NCBI GenBank assembly: GCA_963756545.1
Contig: CAVWNY010000003.1
Span: 434,001 to 498,000, forward strand
Direction of reading: 5' to 3'
DNA length: 64,000 nucleotides
Source: DATFDN01 sp963756545
Lineage (GTDB): Bacteria > Pseudomonadota > Alphaproteobacteria > Acetobacterales > Acetobacteraceae
Shown: piece after piece, positions 9,034 through 18,157 of the stretch
Position numbering within the stretch: the first letter of the stretch is position 1
Layout: every line of letters starts with the position of its first letter
Made by a program: the position numbers and the translations under genes
The notes under the pieces: model-generated
Seen by the model: only the letters and a program-made list of their open reading frames with translations
Told to the model about the DNA's origin: nothing
The model's database searches: none

Positions 9034-11213
9034 TCATCCCGGCAAGCGCAGGGGCATATCCCGCAGCCGCGCCCCGACGGCATCGGCGACGGCATTGGCG
9101 ATCGCCGCCGATGCGGGGCCCTGCCCGCACTCCCCGGTCCCGAGAAAAGGCGCGCCGGGACGGTTGATCACGTGCACCTCCACGCTCTGCGGCACCGCGT
9201 TGAAGCGCGCGATCGGATAGGTGCTCCAGTCGCGGCTGACGATATGCTCGGGCGTGAAGGCGACCTGCTCGAACAACGTCCAGCTCGCCGCCTGCACGAT
9301 CGCGCCCTCGACCTGGTTCCTGATGCCGTCCGGGTTCACCGCCTGTCCGCTGTCCACGGCAGCGATTACGCGGCCGACCCGGATACGCTTGCCGGCCGGA
9401 TCAACGGCCACCTGCAACGCCACCGCGCAGTACGCAGCGAGGTTCTTGTACCGCGCGAACGCAAAGCCTCGCCCCGTGCCCTTCGGAACTTGCGACCACC
9501 CGAACCGCTCCGCCGCCGTTCGCACCACCTCTTGCGCGCGCGGATCGGTCAGGTGAGCCAGCCGGAACGCGACGGGATCTGTGCCGGCCGCTGCGGCCAG
9601 CTCGTCCATGAAGCTCTCGATCGCGAACACGTTGAGGTGCGCGCCCAGCGAGCGCAGGGCGGAGACGCGCACCGGCATCTCCGGCACGAAGTGATACGTC
9701 ACGCGTGCGGTCGGAAAGTCATAGATCGGGATGCTGTTCCGGTCGCCCCCGCCCTCCGGCATGGGAATCGGCCGTGGCGGCGGCAGCGGGAACGGCGGGT
9801 CCAGCGCCTGCGCCGCCAGCAGCACGCCGGCCGGGCCGGGGCGCTGCGTATGCACGTTGCTCCAGACCTGGAAGTCCCAGTCGGCGACGCGGCCCGCGCC
9901 ATCAAGGGTCCCGCGCACCTCAGCCACCATGGCCGGGCCATACGGCTCCCAGGTACCTGCTCTTGCTCGCGCATCCATTGCAGCCGCACCGGCCTGCCGG
10001 GCATCGCGCGCGCCAGCAAGGCGGCGTCGGCCGCGGCGTCGTCGGCGCCGTTCTGCCCGTAGCAGCCGGCGCCCTCCAGATGGATGCAGCGCACCGCCGC
10101 GAGCGGCAGGCGCAGCATCTCGGCCAGAGCGCCGCGCAACGGGTAGACGCCTTGCGTGTGGGTCCACACGGTGACGCTGCCGGCGGGATCGAACAGCGCC
10201 ACCGCGCAGGATGGGCCGATCGCGCCGTGCGCGAGGAACGGCCTGGAATAGCGCGCCTGCAAAATCCGTCCCGACTGCGGCGCCGGCGCGGGCCGATCGA
10301 GCACGACGTAGTCCCGCGCCGGTGCGGCCTGCAAGAACGCGCCGAGCGCGTCCGGCTGCGGCAGGGTATGTCCCGGCGCCCAGCGCGCGGTCGCGGCGAG
10401 CGCTCGCATGGCCTGGATCGCCTGAAACTCGCGCCCGGCGATCACGCCGAGAAAGCTGCCCTCCCGCACGACTTTCAGCACGCCCGGCATCCGCGTCGCG
10501 GCGTCGGCATCGATATCCAGCAGCCGGCCGCCATAGGCCCGGGGCCGCACCACGCGCGCATGGACCATGCCCGGAAGCCGCAGATCCTGCACGAAGCTCG
10601 GCTGTCCGGTCAGCTTGCCGGGAATGTCCACCCGCGGCAGCGATTGCCCGACGGTCGCGTACGCTGCCGGCGATTTGAGGGGAAACGGCGCCTGGGCAGG
10701 CCGGTGCAGATCCACGCTGCCGGCCAAATCGCCGTAGCCGATGCTGCGCCCGTCCGGTCCGGTTATGCGCCCGTCGCTCGTGCCCACCTGCTCGCGGGGC
10801 ACCTGCCAGCGCGCGGCGGCGGCGTCCACCAGCAGCGCGCGCACCTCCGCGGCGGCATCCCGGATCGCCGTGCCGCTGTCCTGCATGGAGTGGCTGCCGG
10901 CGGTGTAGCCCTCGTCGGGTGTGCGACCCGTATCGGCGGTGATCAGCGTGATCCGCGTGGGCGCCAGGTCCAACTCCTCGGCCGCGACCTGGATCAGCGC
11001 TGTCTTGATCCCCTGCCCGAGTTCGACCTTTCCCGTGAGCACCGTGACGCGGCCGTCCGGATCGAGGCGAATCCACGCATCCAATTCGGGCATGACCCGA
11101 AGATCACCCACGGGTACCGGCGCGGCGCCCCGGGCCGCGCGGGCCAGCGTGAACCCGATTAGCAGCGAACCGCCGCCCAACACGACCCGGCGCGGCAGGT
11201 CCAGCGCCGTCAT
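9034..11213 (-). pseudogene. Molybdopterin-binding dehydrogenase large subunit (IorB type), -1 frameshift
   Basis: This encodes the molybdenum subunit of an isoquinoline 1-oxidoreductase-type hydroxylase, with a twin-arginine-like leader (PRRVVLGGGSLLIGF). The first ~418 codons read in one frame to LQWMREQEQ. The conserved WEPYGPAMVAEVRG that should follow is in another frame, so one base is missing near 9951-9966. Adding one base gives 727 codons over the whole span, a normal length. The downstream part keeps GTGECGQGPASAA with the catalytic Glu. Its ATG overlaps the 2Fe-2S subunit stop (ATGA). It is either a true lesion or a sequencing error; the rest of the gene shows no decay, which favours an error or a very recent mutation. 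Confidence 0.8.
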
Positions 11214-11683
11214 CGTTGAGCCGCCGATGCCATCTGCGCCGCCGCGCGTCGCACCGCGCGCAGGATGCGCAGATGCGTGCCGCACCGGCACAAATTCGGC
11301 TGCATGAAAGCGCGTATCTCCGCCTCGCTCGGTGATGGCCGCCGCTCCAGAAGAGCCTGCGCGCGCATCATCATGCCCGGGATGCAGTAGCCGCACTGGG
11401 CCGCTTGCTCGGCGATGAAGGCGCGCGGCACGGGCCCGGGCTCCTCGACCGTGCCCAGGCCTTCGATCGTGCGCACTTTCCGGCCCTCCGTGACGAGAAG
11501 GGGCGTGACGCAAGAGAACACGGGCCGATCGTCGAGCAGCACGGTGCAGGCCCCGCACTGCCCCAGACCGCAGCCGAACTTCGCCCCGTCCAGCCCAAGA
11601 TCCTCGCGCAACACATAGAGAAGCGGCGTGGCGGGGTCGGTATCCACATCCGCCGGGCGGCCGTTCACGGTCAGGCGGGTCAT
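11210..11683 (-). CDS. 2Fe-2S subunit of xanthine dehydrogenase-family hydroxylase (IorA type)
   Basis: A 157-residue iron-sulfur subunit with two [2Fe-2S] clusters. The plant-ferredoxin cluster is CGLGQCGACTVLL plus a later Cys (about 38-60), and the second comes from CGYC and CRCG (about 97-135). It passes electrons from the molybdenum centre of the large subunit. Stop and start codons overlap on both sides (ATGA with the cytochrome upstream and with the large subunit downstream), showing a tight operon. The oxidised substrate, an aldehyde or N-heterocycle, is unknown. Confidence 0.9.
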   Translation of the reverse strand: MTRLTVNGRPADVDTDPATPLLYVLREDLGLDGAKFGCGLGQCGACTVLLDDRPVFSCVTPLLVTEGRKVRTIEGLGTVEEPGPVPRAFIAEQAAQCGYCIPGMMMRAQALLERRPSPSEAEIRAFMQPNLCRCGTHLRILRAVRRAAAQMASAAQR

Positions 11684-12096
11684 TGCTGCGTCTCCGTTGC
11701 GGCCGAGGCGACGCGGACAGCCTGCACCCGCCGCGCCAGATCGGGCCAGGGCGGCTCACCGGCCGCTTGGCGCAGCCACGTCAGAACGTCGGCAATCTCC
11801 GCATCGCTCAGGACTGGCTCGAAGCCGGGCATCCAAGGCCCACGCTGTTCCGCGCCCGGATGGTGGCCGTGGAGAATGAGCCGGATCGCCCCGGTGGGAT
11901 CGCTGCCGGTGATCGCCTGCGTACGGAACAGGAGAGGCTGGCCAGACAGCACCCGCGGGGACCCCGATTCATGACAGGTCGCGCAGGCTCCCTGGAAGAT
12001 TGCCTGGCCGGTTGCTGCTTCGGTCGCCCGGGACGCCGGAGCGCCAAGGACGAGAGCCACCGCCGTTATCGCAAGCCGAGTTGCATGGCGCCGCAT
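11680..12096 (-). CDS. Periplasmic c-type cytochrome, electron acceptor of the dehydrogenase
   Basis: A 138-residue exported single-heme cytochrome c. After a signal peptide ending near SRA there is CATCH (about residue 37) as the heme-binding CxxCH; the MPGF near residue 80 holds a likely axial Met. I start at the ATG at 12096 because AGGAGGGGGCG precedes it at proper spacing; an ATG seven codons earlier lacks one. Cytochrome subunits of this kind replace NAD as acceptor in IorAB/NicAB-like hydroxylases, feeding electrons to the respiratory chain. It is the first gene of the three-gene operon. Confidence 0.88.
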   Translation of the reverse strand: MRRHATRLAITAVALVLGAPASRATEAATGQAIFQGACATCHESGSPRVLSGQPLLFRTQAITGSDPTGAIRLILHGHHPGAEQRGPWMPGFEPVLSDAEIADVLTWLRQAAGEPPWPDLARRVQAVRVASAATETQQ

Positions 12097-12156
12097 CGCC
12101 CCCTCCTGCTCCGCCAAACGACAGAACGCCGCCCGGCCGCGCGCGGTTCGGCGCGA

Positions 12157-12780
12157 TCACGCCGGTTGGCGCCAGCGCGACCACACGAAACGCCCGACGA
12201 TCAGCAGGGCGGCGATGGCCACGCCGTAGTCGAAATAGTGGAACACCGCGTGCAGGCGGCCGTTGCTGCCCCAGGCGTCGCCCAGCTTCATGCCGATCCA
12301 GGTCAGGAGGAAGCACCACGGCCAGGAGCCGGCGAAGGTGTAGAGGTGGAACCGGAGCGGGGGCATGTGCGCGATCCCGGCGGGCAGCGCGATGAAGGTG
12401 CGAATCACCGGCAGCAGCCGCCCGATGAAGACGGCCGGCCCGCCGAAGCGATTGAAGAACCACTCGGCCTTGTTCAGATCGTCGTCGGTCAGCAGGACGT
12501 ATTTCCCCCACCGCCGGACCGCCGGCCGGCCGCCATACGCACCCACCGCGTAGGCGATCGCCGAGCCGAGATTGCATCCCAGGGCGCCCACCGTCGCGAC
12601 CAAAAACAGGTTCAGCCGCCCGGTCGAGACGAGATAGCCCGCAAACGGCAGGATGATTTCCGAGGGCAGCGGCAGGCAGGCGGACTCGATCGCCATCAGA
12701 CCCAGCACGCCCAGGTAGCCGCTCGCCTGCAGGACGGCGATGATGAAGCCGGCCAGCAGCCCCGCGTTCGCGGAATTCAT
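12157..12780 (-). CDS. DedA family membrane protein
   Basis: A 207-residue DedA/SNARE-associated membrane protein. The family signature IESACLPLPSEIILPFAGYL is at about 28-47, and FIGRLLPVIRTFIALPAGIAHM follows near 118-139, with several hydrophobic helices. DedA proteins are proposed to be lipid flippases (for undecaprenyl phosphate or phospholipids) dependent on proton motive force. It starts 6 bp after the stop of the nicotinate phosphoribosyltransferase-like gene, so the two are probably co-transcribed, though no functional link is obvious. Confidence 0.88.
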   Translation of the reverse strand: MNSANAGLLAGFIIAVLQASGYLGVLGLMAIESACLPLPSEIILPFAGYLVSTGRLNLFLVATVGALGCNLGSAIAYAVGAYGGRPAVRRWGKYVLLTDDDLNKAEWFFNRFGGPAVFIGRLLPVIRTFIALPAGIAHMPPLRFHLYTFAGSWPWCFLLTWIGMKLGDAWGSNGRLHAVFHYFDYGVAIAALLIVGRFVWSRWRQPA

Positions 12781-12786
12781 GGATTC

Positions 12787-13941
12787 TCAGCCCAAGTTAT
12801 CCGTTGGCTTGTCCGTTGGGCGCTTGCGGGCGTCGTTGCGGCGCAGCAGGAATTCGCGGCCGACCTTGACCATCGGGACCCCGGCGTATTCCACGATATC
12901 GGCGGTCGCATAGGTCTCGCTCCATCGCTCGGGGATGAAGCTGCCGGTGCCGACCACGTCGATCGGCGCCTTCGCGTCCGCCATCACGCGGCATTTGTCC
13001 ACGACGAACCCCGAGGAGACGACGATCCGCACGTTCGGGTACCCCGCCGCGTCCAGCGCCTCGCGCAGGCGCCAGATCGCGGCGGCGGAGACGCCGGTTC
13101 CGACCAGATAGCGCAACTCGGTGTCGCTGCGGTAGCGCCGGATCGCACCGGGCGCGTGGCGCTCCAGCGCCGCGTAGCTCTCGGCCGGATCAAGCCCCTC
13201 CACGAAGCGTCCGCCATGGGTATCGAGGCGCAGCGACAGCAGCCCGTCGGCCGCCAGTTCGGGAAAGCGCGCGCAGACGGCCAATCCGTCGGAGATCTCC
13301 CGTCCGAAATAGTCCACCAGCACCGTCAGCGGCTGGTCCGGAAAGGTCTCGCGGAACATTTCGGCGGCCCGCAAGGTGGAGCCGGCATAGCCGATCAGCG
13401 AGTGCGGCATCGTGCCGAAGCCGCGCGGCGCGCCGAACCAGTGCGCCGTTCCGTCATTGGCGTTGCCGACGAAGCCCTTGGCGCCCTCGCGCTGCGCCGC
13501 CGCGCTGCCGACGGCGGCGGCGTAGGCCATCATTTCCTGCATCTCGGCCCCGGCGCAGTGGCGCGCTTCCATCGCCAGGAACGCGGATTCGGGCAGGGCG
13601 AGGCACATCTGATAGGCGTTGTGCGCGGCCACGCACGCCGGCCCGATCTTCTGAAGGAAAATCGTTTCAAGATCCGAGAGCTGCACGAAGCTGCCGCTCA
13701 CATAGGCGATCGGCTCGCCGGCGCCGACCCAGGCGCCCTCGGGATGGAGCAGGTCGATCGCGAACTCCGTGCCGCGCGCCGCGCCGACCCGGCGCAGCCA
13801 GTCTGTCATCAGGCGCGGGGCGGAGATCACGGGCCGGCGCAGGAAGACCGCATAGGTCACGCGCTTATCGCCGAACCGGGCGGCAATCTGCTTCGTGCGG
13901 TTGAAATAGGTATCGGTGCGCGCGGCGATGTCGGCGTCCAT
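12787..13941 (-). CDS. Nicotinate phosphoribosyltransferase family protein
   Basis: A 384-residue protein of the nicotinate phosphoribosyltransferase superfamily, which makes nicotinate mononucleotide from nicotinate and PRPP for NAD salvage. Visible features are DTYFNRTKQIA at the N-terminus, EGAWVGAGEPIAYVSG (about 70), a histidine in GFVGNANDGTAHWFG and GFGTMPHSL (about 175), LTVLVDYFGRE, and VVGTGSFIPERW near the end. The ATG at 13941 has GAGGGA 8-10 nt before it. It belongs to a divergent branch rather than the PncB type, so the exact substrate is less sure than the fold. Confidence 0.78.
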   Translation of the reverse strand: MDADIAARTDTYFNRTKQIAARFGDKRVTYAVFLRRPVISAPRLMTDWLRRVGAARGTEFAIDLLHPEGAWVGAGEPIAYVSGSFVQLSDLETIFLQKIGPACVAAHNAYQMCLALPESAFLAMEARHCAGAEMQEMMAYAAAVGSAAAQREGAKGFVGNANDGTAHWFGAPRGFGTMPHSLIGYAGSTLRAAEMFRETFPDQPLTVLVDYFGREISDGLAVCARFPELAADGLLSLRLDTHGGRFVEGLDPAESYAALERHAPGAIRRYRSDTELRYLVGTGVSAAAIWRLREALDAAGYPNVRIVVSSGFVVDKCRVMADAKAPIDVVGTGSFIPERWSETYATADIVEYAGVPMVKVGREFLLRRNDARKRPTDKPTDNLG

Positions 13942-13949
13942 GCGAAAGT

Positions 13950-14082
13950 CCCTCACCCGCCGCGCGTTCCGCGCGCCGACCTTTCCCGCAAGCGGGAGAG
14001 GTGAAGTCCTGCCGCGGCGCAACCTTCACCTCTCCCCCCCGTGGCGGGAGAGGTCGCCTCGCGCCAGCGAAGCGGGTGAGGG
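13950..14082. repeat. Nested inverted-repeat element
   Basis: A 133-bp intergenic palindromic element. The outer arms are CCCTCACCCGC (13950-13960) and GCGGGTGAGGG (14072-14082), perfect over 11 bp. The inner arms are GGGAGAGGTGAAG (13994-14006) and CTTCACCTCTCCC (14024-14036), perfect over 13 bp, around a 17-nt loop. A small CCCGC-AA-GCGGG hairpin abuts the left inner arm. It lies between the aroG-like stop and the next gene's start, reads like a REP/BIME-type mosaic, and could act on the transcript end. Confidence 0.75.
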
Positions 14083-14091
14083 CCTTCCACC

Positions 14092-15480
14092 CTACTGCGC
14101 CGCAAGCGGCGACACCGCGCCGGGCCGGCGGCGTGCCTTCAGCTCCTCCGCGACGAGGAACGCCAGTTCCAGCGACTGCTCGGCGTTCAGTCGCGGGTCG
14201 CAGAACGTCTCGTACCGCTCGCCCAGATCGGCCTCGGTCAGTCGGTGCGCGCCGCCCACGCACTCCGTCACGTCCTGGCCGGTCATCTCCACATGCACGC
14301 CGCCGCCCCAGGTGCCCTCGGCGGCGTGGATGTCGAAGAAGCCGCGCACCTCCGACAGGATCGCCTCGAAGCTGCGGGTTTTGCGACCGCCGGCGGTGTC
14401 GGTGGTGTTTCCGTGCATCGGGTCGCAGATCCAGACCACCTTCTGGCCGCTCCGCTCCACCGCGCGGACCAGCGGCGGCAGCTTCGCCTCGACCTTGTCG
14501 GCACCCATGCGGCTGATAATCGTGATCCGGCCCGGCTCGTTGGCGGGGTTCAGCGTATCGAGGATGCGCAACAGGTCATCGGCCGCCAGGCTCGGGCCGG
14601 CCTTCATGCCGATCGGGTTCTTTACTCCCCGCAGGAACTCCACATGCGCGCCGTCCGGCTGGCGCGTGCGGTCGCCGATCCAAAGGAAATGCGCCGAGCA
14701 TCCGTACCAGTCGCCCGTGGTGGAATCGATCCGGGTCAGCGCCTGCTCGTAGGGCAGCAGCAGTAATTCGTGCGCGACGTAGAAATCGGTCTCGCGCATG
14801 TCGCGCGTTGTCTCGCTGCTCATGCCGCAGGCCGCCATGAACCCGAGCGTCTCGTCGATGCGCTGCGACAGGTCGCGATACCGCTCGGCGAGCGGGCTGC
14901 GCTCGACGAAGCCGAGGTTCCAGCGATGCACCTCGTGCAGATCGGCATAGCCGCCGGAGGCGAAGGCGCGCAGCAGGTTGAGCTTGCTTGCCGCCTGGAA
15001 GTAGGCCAGCTCCATGCGCGCCGGATCGGGGACGCGCGAGCATGCGTCGAAGTCGGGGCCGTTGATGATGTCGCCCCGATAGCTTGGCAGCGTGACGCCG
15101 CCCTGCGTCTCGGTATCGGAGCTGCGCGGCTTGGCGAATTGCCCCGCCATGCGCCCCATCTTCACCACCGGCACGCTGGCGCCGAACGTGAGCACGACCG
15201 CCATCTGCAACAGCACGCGGAAGGTGTCGCGCAGAACGTTGGCGGTGAAGTCCGCAAAGCCTTCCGCGCAGTCGCCCCCGAGCAGCACGAACGCGCGCCC
15301 CTCCGCGGCGATGGCGAGCGAAGCCTTGAGCCGCCGCGCCTCGCCCGCGAACACGAGCGGCGGATATTTGCCGACCTTGCGCTCGATGGCGCGCAGATGC
15401 GCCGGGTCGGGGTAGGCCGGCATCTGCCCAGCCGGGTGGTCGCGCCAGGAATCGGGGGTCCAGGTGGAAATCGGGTTCAT
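14092..15480 (-). CDS. aroG: 3-deoxy-7-phosphoheptulonate synthase, class II
   Basis: A 462-residue class II (plant/mycobacterial type) DAHP synthase, condensing phosphoenolpyruvate with erythrose 4-phosphate at the entry to aromatic biosynthesis. Diagnostic stretches are FVLLGGDCAEGFADF (metal-binding Cys, about 69), KMGRMAGQFAKPRSSD (about 107), WNLGFVERSPLAERY and CDPMHGNTTDTAGGRKTR (about 363). The ATG at 15480 has GGAG 8 nt before it; the open frame upstream has no conserved sequence. The following gene is beyond a repeat element, so it appears monocistronic. Confidence 0.93.
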   Translation of the reverse strand: MNPISTWTPDSWRDHPAGQMPAYPDPAHLRAIERKVGKYPPLVFAGEARRLKASLAIAAEGRAFVLLGGDCAEGFADFTANVLRDTFRVLLQMAVVLTFGASVPVVKMGRMAGQFAKPRSSDTETQGGVTLPSYRGDIINGPDFDACSRVPDPARMELAYFQAASKLNLLRAFASGGYADLHEVHRWNLGFVERSPLAERYRDLSQRIDETLGFMAACGMSSETTRDMRETDFYVAHELLLLPYEQALTRIDSTTGDWYGCSAHFLWIGDRTRQPDGAHVEFLRGVKNPIGMKAGPSLAADDLLRILDTLNPANEPGRITIISRMGADKVEAKLPPLVRAVERSGQKVVWICDPMHGNTTDTAGGRKTRSFEAILSEVRGFFDIHAAEGTWGGGVHVEMTGQDVTECVGGAHRLTEADLGERYETFCDPRLNAEQSLELAFLVAEELKARRRPGAVSPLAAQ

Positions 15481-15804
15481 CGGTCGTGCTCCTGCGCCGC
15501 CGGGCGGGCGGGGCGTCGAGGGGCCTATATGACCATATTTCGATCCCGGCGCCACTCGCGCGCTGACGGCCGGCTCACTCCTTGGTCGCGCCGCAACAAG
15601 ATCGGCGCCCGGCATCAGGCTGTTCCCGAACTGCCGCGTCGGGGCCTGCACCGCATAGCCTCGTCCGACCCTGCACGGGATGGAAACCACGAAGTTCGTT
15701 GCACGATCGGCTGCCGCCCAACCACTTCGTACCCAGGTTCGCCGAGGGTGGCTCGCTGAGCGTGAGCCATTGGCGGGACCCAGATGCCTGGCGCGGTGGG
15801 GCGC
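15481..15804. other. Intergenic region without recognised gene
   Basis: This stretch lies between the start of the DAHP synthase gene on the minus strand and the Liv binding-protein promoter. Short open frames on both strands resemble no family and have neither ribosome-binding sites nor conserved motifs. It should hold the leftward promoter of aroG; an AT-richer patch at about 15525-15542 (ATATGACCATATTTCG) is the most likely place. I see no tRNA or other RNA fold. Confidence 0.5.
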
Positions 15805-15834
15805 TTGACATAGTTAAGAAAGGCAGTCTGGATT
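15805..15834 (+). promoter_or_regulatory. Candidate sigma-70 promoter for the Liv operon
   Basis: A perfect TTGACA (15805-15810) is followed 18 bp later by TGGATT (15829-15834), a weak -10 match. It is correctly placed about 53 bp before the ATG of the binding-protein gene, and the spacer is AT-rich against a GC-rich background. The -35 is convincing, the -10 less so. Confidence 0.45.
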
Positions 15835-15886
15835 CGGTTCGAGGGGAAACAGAACGCCAGCCGAGCCACACCGACGGGAGAGAGCG

Positions 15887-17062
15887 ATGTCCGGACTCCG
15901 TGCCACGTTATGCGCCGCGATCCTTTTGTCCACTTTCGGCTTGCTTGCCAGCGGCGCGGCTCGCGCCGCCGATGCGATCGTCATCGGCGCCACCACGTCG
16001 CAAACCGGGCCGCTGACGGAGGATGCCGACTATCAGACCCGCGGGATCGAACTGGGAATCGACGAGGCAAACGCGCATGGCGGCTGGCTCGGACGCAAGC
16101 TCACGCTGAGGTTCTACGACGACAAGAGCGATCCCGGCACCGCCGTCCGGCTTTACACGCGCCTTATCACCAATGACCGCGCCGATCTGCTGCTTGGCCC
16201 CTATTCCAGCGGCATCACGCAGGCGGTTGCGCCGCTGATCAACAAGTACGGATACGCCACGATCGAGCCCGGCGCCTCGCTCCCCGACATCTTTGTGAGC
16301 GGCAACAAGTGGAACTTCCAGGGCATTGCCTCCTCCCTCCAGTATCTTGACGAGCTGCTGCCGATCGCCAAACCCGATGGCGCCAGCACGGTCGCCGTGT
16401 TGGCGCTGAAATCGGCCTATTCGCTCGCCTGCTACAAGGCTCGCATCGAGCAGGCCCAGAAGCTCGGAATGAAGGTGGTGTACCAGACCACCTACTCGCT
16501 GCCGCAGCCGGACTTCGCCGCGATCGGGCTGGCGGTCAAGAACGCCCATCCGGATGTCGTGCTGGCGTGCAGCTACTACCCCGACGCCGTCGGGCTGACG
16601 CAGGCGCTGCACGACCAGGGGTTCGCGCCGCGCTTTTTGGCCGAAACGATCGGCCCGGTCGAGGCCGCGTTCACCAGGGCGGTCGGCAAGCTCGCGAATG
16701 GCATCATCTCCAATACCGGCTGGTGGGACAATTTCAAAACGCCGGGGAACCCGGAGTTCGTCGCTGCCTACAAGGCGAAATATCATGCCAACCCGGACTA
16801 TCACGCGGCGGCCGGGTTCACCGCCGTCGAGGTGCTCGGCGCGGCGGTCGCCGCGACCAAGTCGCTGGATCAGGAGAAGGTCCGCGAATGGCTGCTGCAC
16901 AATCAGGTGCCGACGATCCAGGGGACCTTCAAGGTGGACGCCAATGGCCGCGCGGAAGGGTTCTCCCAAAACCTTGTGCAGGTCCAGGACGGGGTGATCA
17001 AGCTGATCACGCCCCCCGATCTCGCGCAGGCCAAGCTGCTTGTGCCGTATCCCGGCCAGTGA
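15887..17062 (+). CDS. livK: Branched-chain amino acid-type ABC transporter substrate-binding protein
   Basis: A 391-residue periplasmic binding protein with a signal peptide cleaved near ARAAD (about 28) and the type I fold of the Liv/Urt/aromatic-acid group (IVIGATTSQTGPLTEDADYQTRGIELGIDEAN). It captures the ligand for the LivH/LivMG/LivF importer downstream. Ligands of this class range from branched-chain amino acids to aromatic acids and amides, so specificity is open. The adjoining acyl-CoA genes suggest a carboxylic acid. GGGAGAGAGCG precedes the ATG. Confidence 0.85.
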   Translation: MSGLRATLCAAILLSTFGLLASGAARAADAIVIGATTSQTGPLTEDADYQTRGIELGIDEANAHGGWLGRKLTLRFYDDKSDPGTAVRLYTRLITNDRADLLLGPYSSGITQAVAPLINKYGYATIEPGASLPDIFVSGNKWNFQGIASSLQYLDELLPIAKPDGASTVAVLALKSAYSLACYKARIEQAQKLGMKVVYQTTYSLPQPDFAAIGLAVKNAHPDVVLACSYYPDAVGLTQALHDQGFAPRFLAETIGPVEAAFTRAVGKLANGIISNTGWWDNFKTPGNPEFVAAYKAKYHANPDYHAAAGFTAVEVLGAAVAATKSLDQEKVREWLLHNQVPTIQGTFKVDANGRAEGFSQNLVQVQDGVIKLITPPDLAQAKLLVPYPGQ

Positions 17063-17103
17063 TGCCGGGGGCCCAAACCACTGACCAATCCATGCCGCGC
17101 CCG

Positions 17104-17200
17104 ACCCCTCCCCCAACCCCTCCCGCAAGGGGAGGGGAGGTTTTCGGGGCTGCGTGCTTCTCCCCCTTCCCTTGCGGGAGGGGGCCGGGGGGGAGGGGGC
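17104..17200. repeat. GC-rich inverted repeat, copy A (between livK and livH)
   Basis: The arms CCCCTCCCGCAAGGG (17117-17131) and CCCTTGCGGGAGGGG (17169-17183) are perfectly complementary over 15 bp around a 37-nt loop. Flanking C-runs and G-runs extend the pairing imperfectly. The same core recurs at 20622-20720 and, degenerate, at 35781-35876. Located between a binding-protein gene and its permease genes, it may protect or terminate part of the transcript so the binding protein is made in excess. Confidence 0.8.
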
Positions 17201-17287
17201 CCGCGTGATGGGTCAACGATTTGGGCCGCCAGTGTCAGGGCCGCTGCCCTGACCCGCCGCGCCGTCTTCGATCGCGCGGCGTAATCC

Positions 17288-18157
17288 ATGCTGGCGGTGC
17301 AACTGCTGGTCGATGGCGTCCTGCTCGGGGGCACCTACGTGCTGATCGCGCAAAGCCTGAACCTGATTTTCGGCGTAATGGGCGTGGTCAACCTCGCCCA
17401 TGGCAGCTTCATCGTGCTGGCCGGGCTGTTCACCGTCTGGTTCAGCACCCACAGCGCGGCGAGCCCGCTGGTCGTGCTGCCCGTCGTGTTCCTGGTCATG
17501 TTCGGGGTCGGCGCCGTGCTCCAGCCGCTGCTTTTGGAACCCTTGGTGAAGTACGGCCGGCGTGCCGAGTTGTTGGGCCTGATGGTGACGTTCGGCCTCG
17601 ACTACGTGCTGGTGGAACTGGCGTTGCAGGTGTTCGGCTCGGACTACGTCTCGCTGCCCTATCTTCAGTCCACCTGGACGATCGGCGCCATCACCGTCGG
17701 CAAGGCGCTGTTCGTCTCCGGCGCGTTCGGGGCCGTTTTGGCGGCGCTTCTGCATCTCGGGCTCAACCGGACGCCGTTGGGCAAGGCGCTGCTCGCCGCT
17801 TCCCAGAGCAGCATCGGCGCGGCGAGCTGCGGGATCGATGTCAGACGGATGCGCCTGATGGCGTTCGCGCTCGGCGTCGGGCTGGCATCGGCCGCCGGCG
17901 TGCTGCTGGTGCTGGTCATTCCGATGGCCGCCGAGTCCGCCGACAACATCACCATCCTCGCCTTCGTCATCATCGCGCTGGGCGGCCTCGGCAATTATGT
18001 CGGCGTGGCGGTCGCGGCCGTGCTGCTCGGCGTGGCGCAGTCGATCGTGGGCTTCTTCCTCGGCGGCGACGCCGAGAACGTGCTGCCCTACGTGCTGCTC
18101 ATCGGGTTCATGGCGCTGTGGCCGCGACGTTTCCAGCGTGGTGCGGTGCGTGGCTGA
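17288..18157 (+). CDS. livH: Liv-type ABC transporter permease LivH
   Basis: A 289-residue permease of the LivH/BPD_transp_2 family with about eight membrane helices. The signature GVVNLAHGSFIVLAGLF is near residues 37-53, and the cytoplasmic loop GIDVRRMRLMAFALGVGLASAAGVL contacts the ATPase. Together with the LivM half downstream it forms the inner-membrane channel. The LivMG gene starts inside its last codons (GTGGCTGA overlap), which couples their translation. Confidence 0.9.
   Translation: MLAVQLLVDGVLLGGTYVLIAQSLNLIFGVMGVVNLAHGSFIVLAGLFTVWFSTHSAASPLVVLPVVFLVMFGVGAVLQPLLLEPLVKYGRRAELLGLMVTFGLDYVLVELALQVFGSDYVSLPYLQSTWTIGAITVGKALFVSGAFGAVLAALLHLGLNRTPLGKALLAASQSSIGAASCGIDVRRMRLMAFALGVGLASAAGVLLVLVIPMAAESADNITILAFVIIALGGLGNYVGVAVAAVLLGVAQSIVGFFLGGDAENVLPYVLLIGFMALWPRRFQRGAVRG

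Noticed and set aside
11683..14004. 773-codon plus-strand frame over cytochrome, DedA and the phosphoribosyltransferase-like gene
   Set aside because: Mirror of real minus-strand genes, with a composition typical of third-position GC bias.
15575..15871. Short frames between the DAHP synthase and livK genes
   Set aside because: No family resemblance, no ribosome-binding site, and the interval includes a promoter-like sequence.
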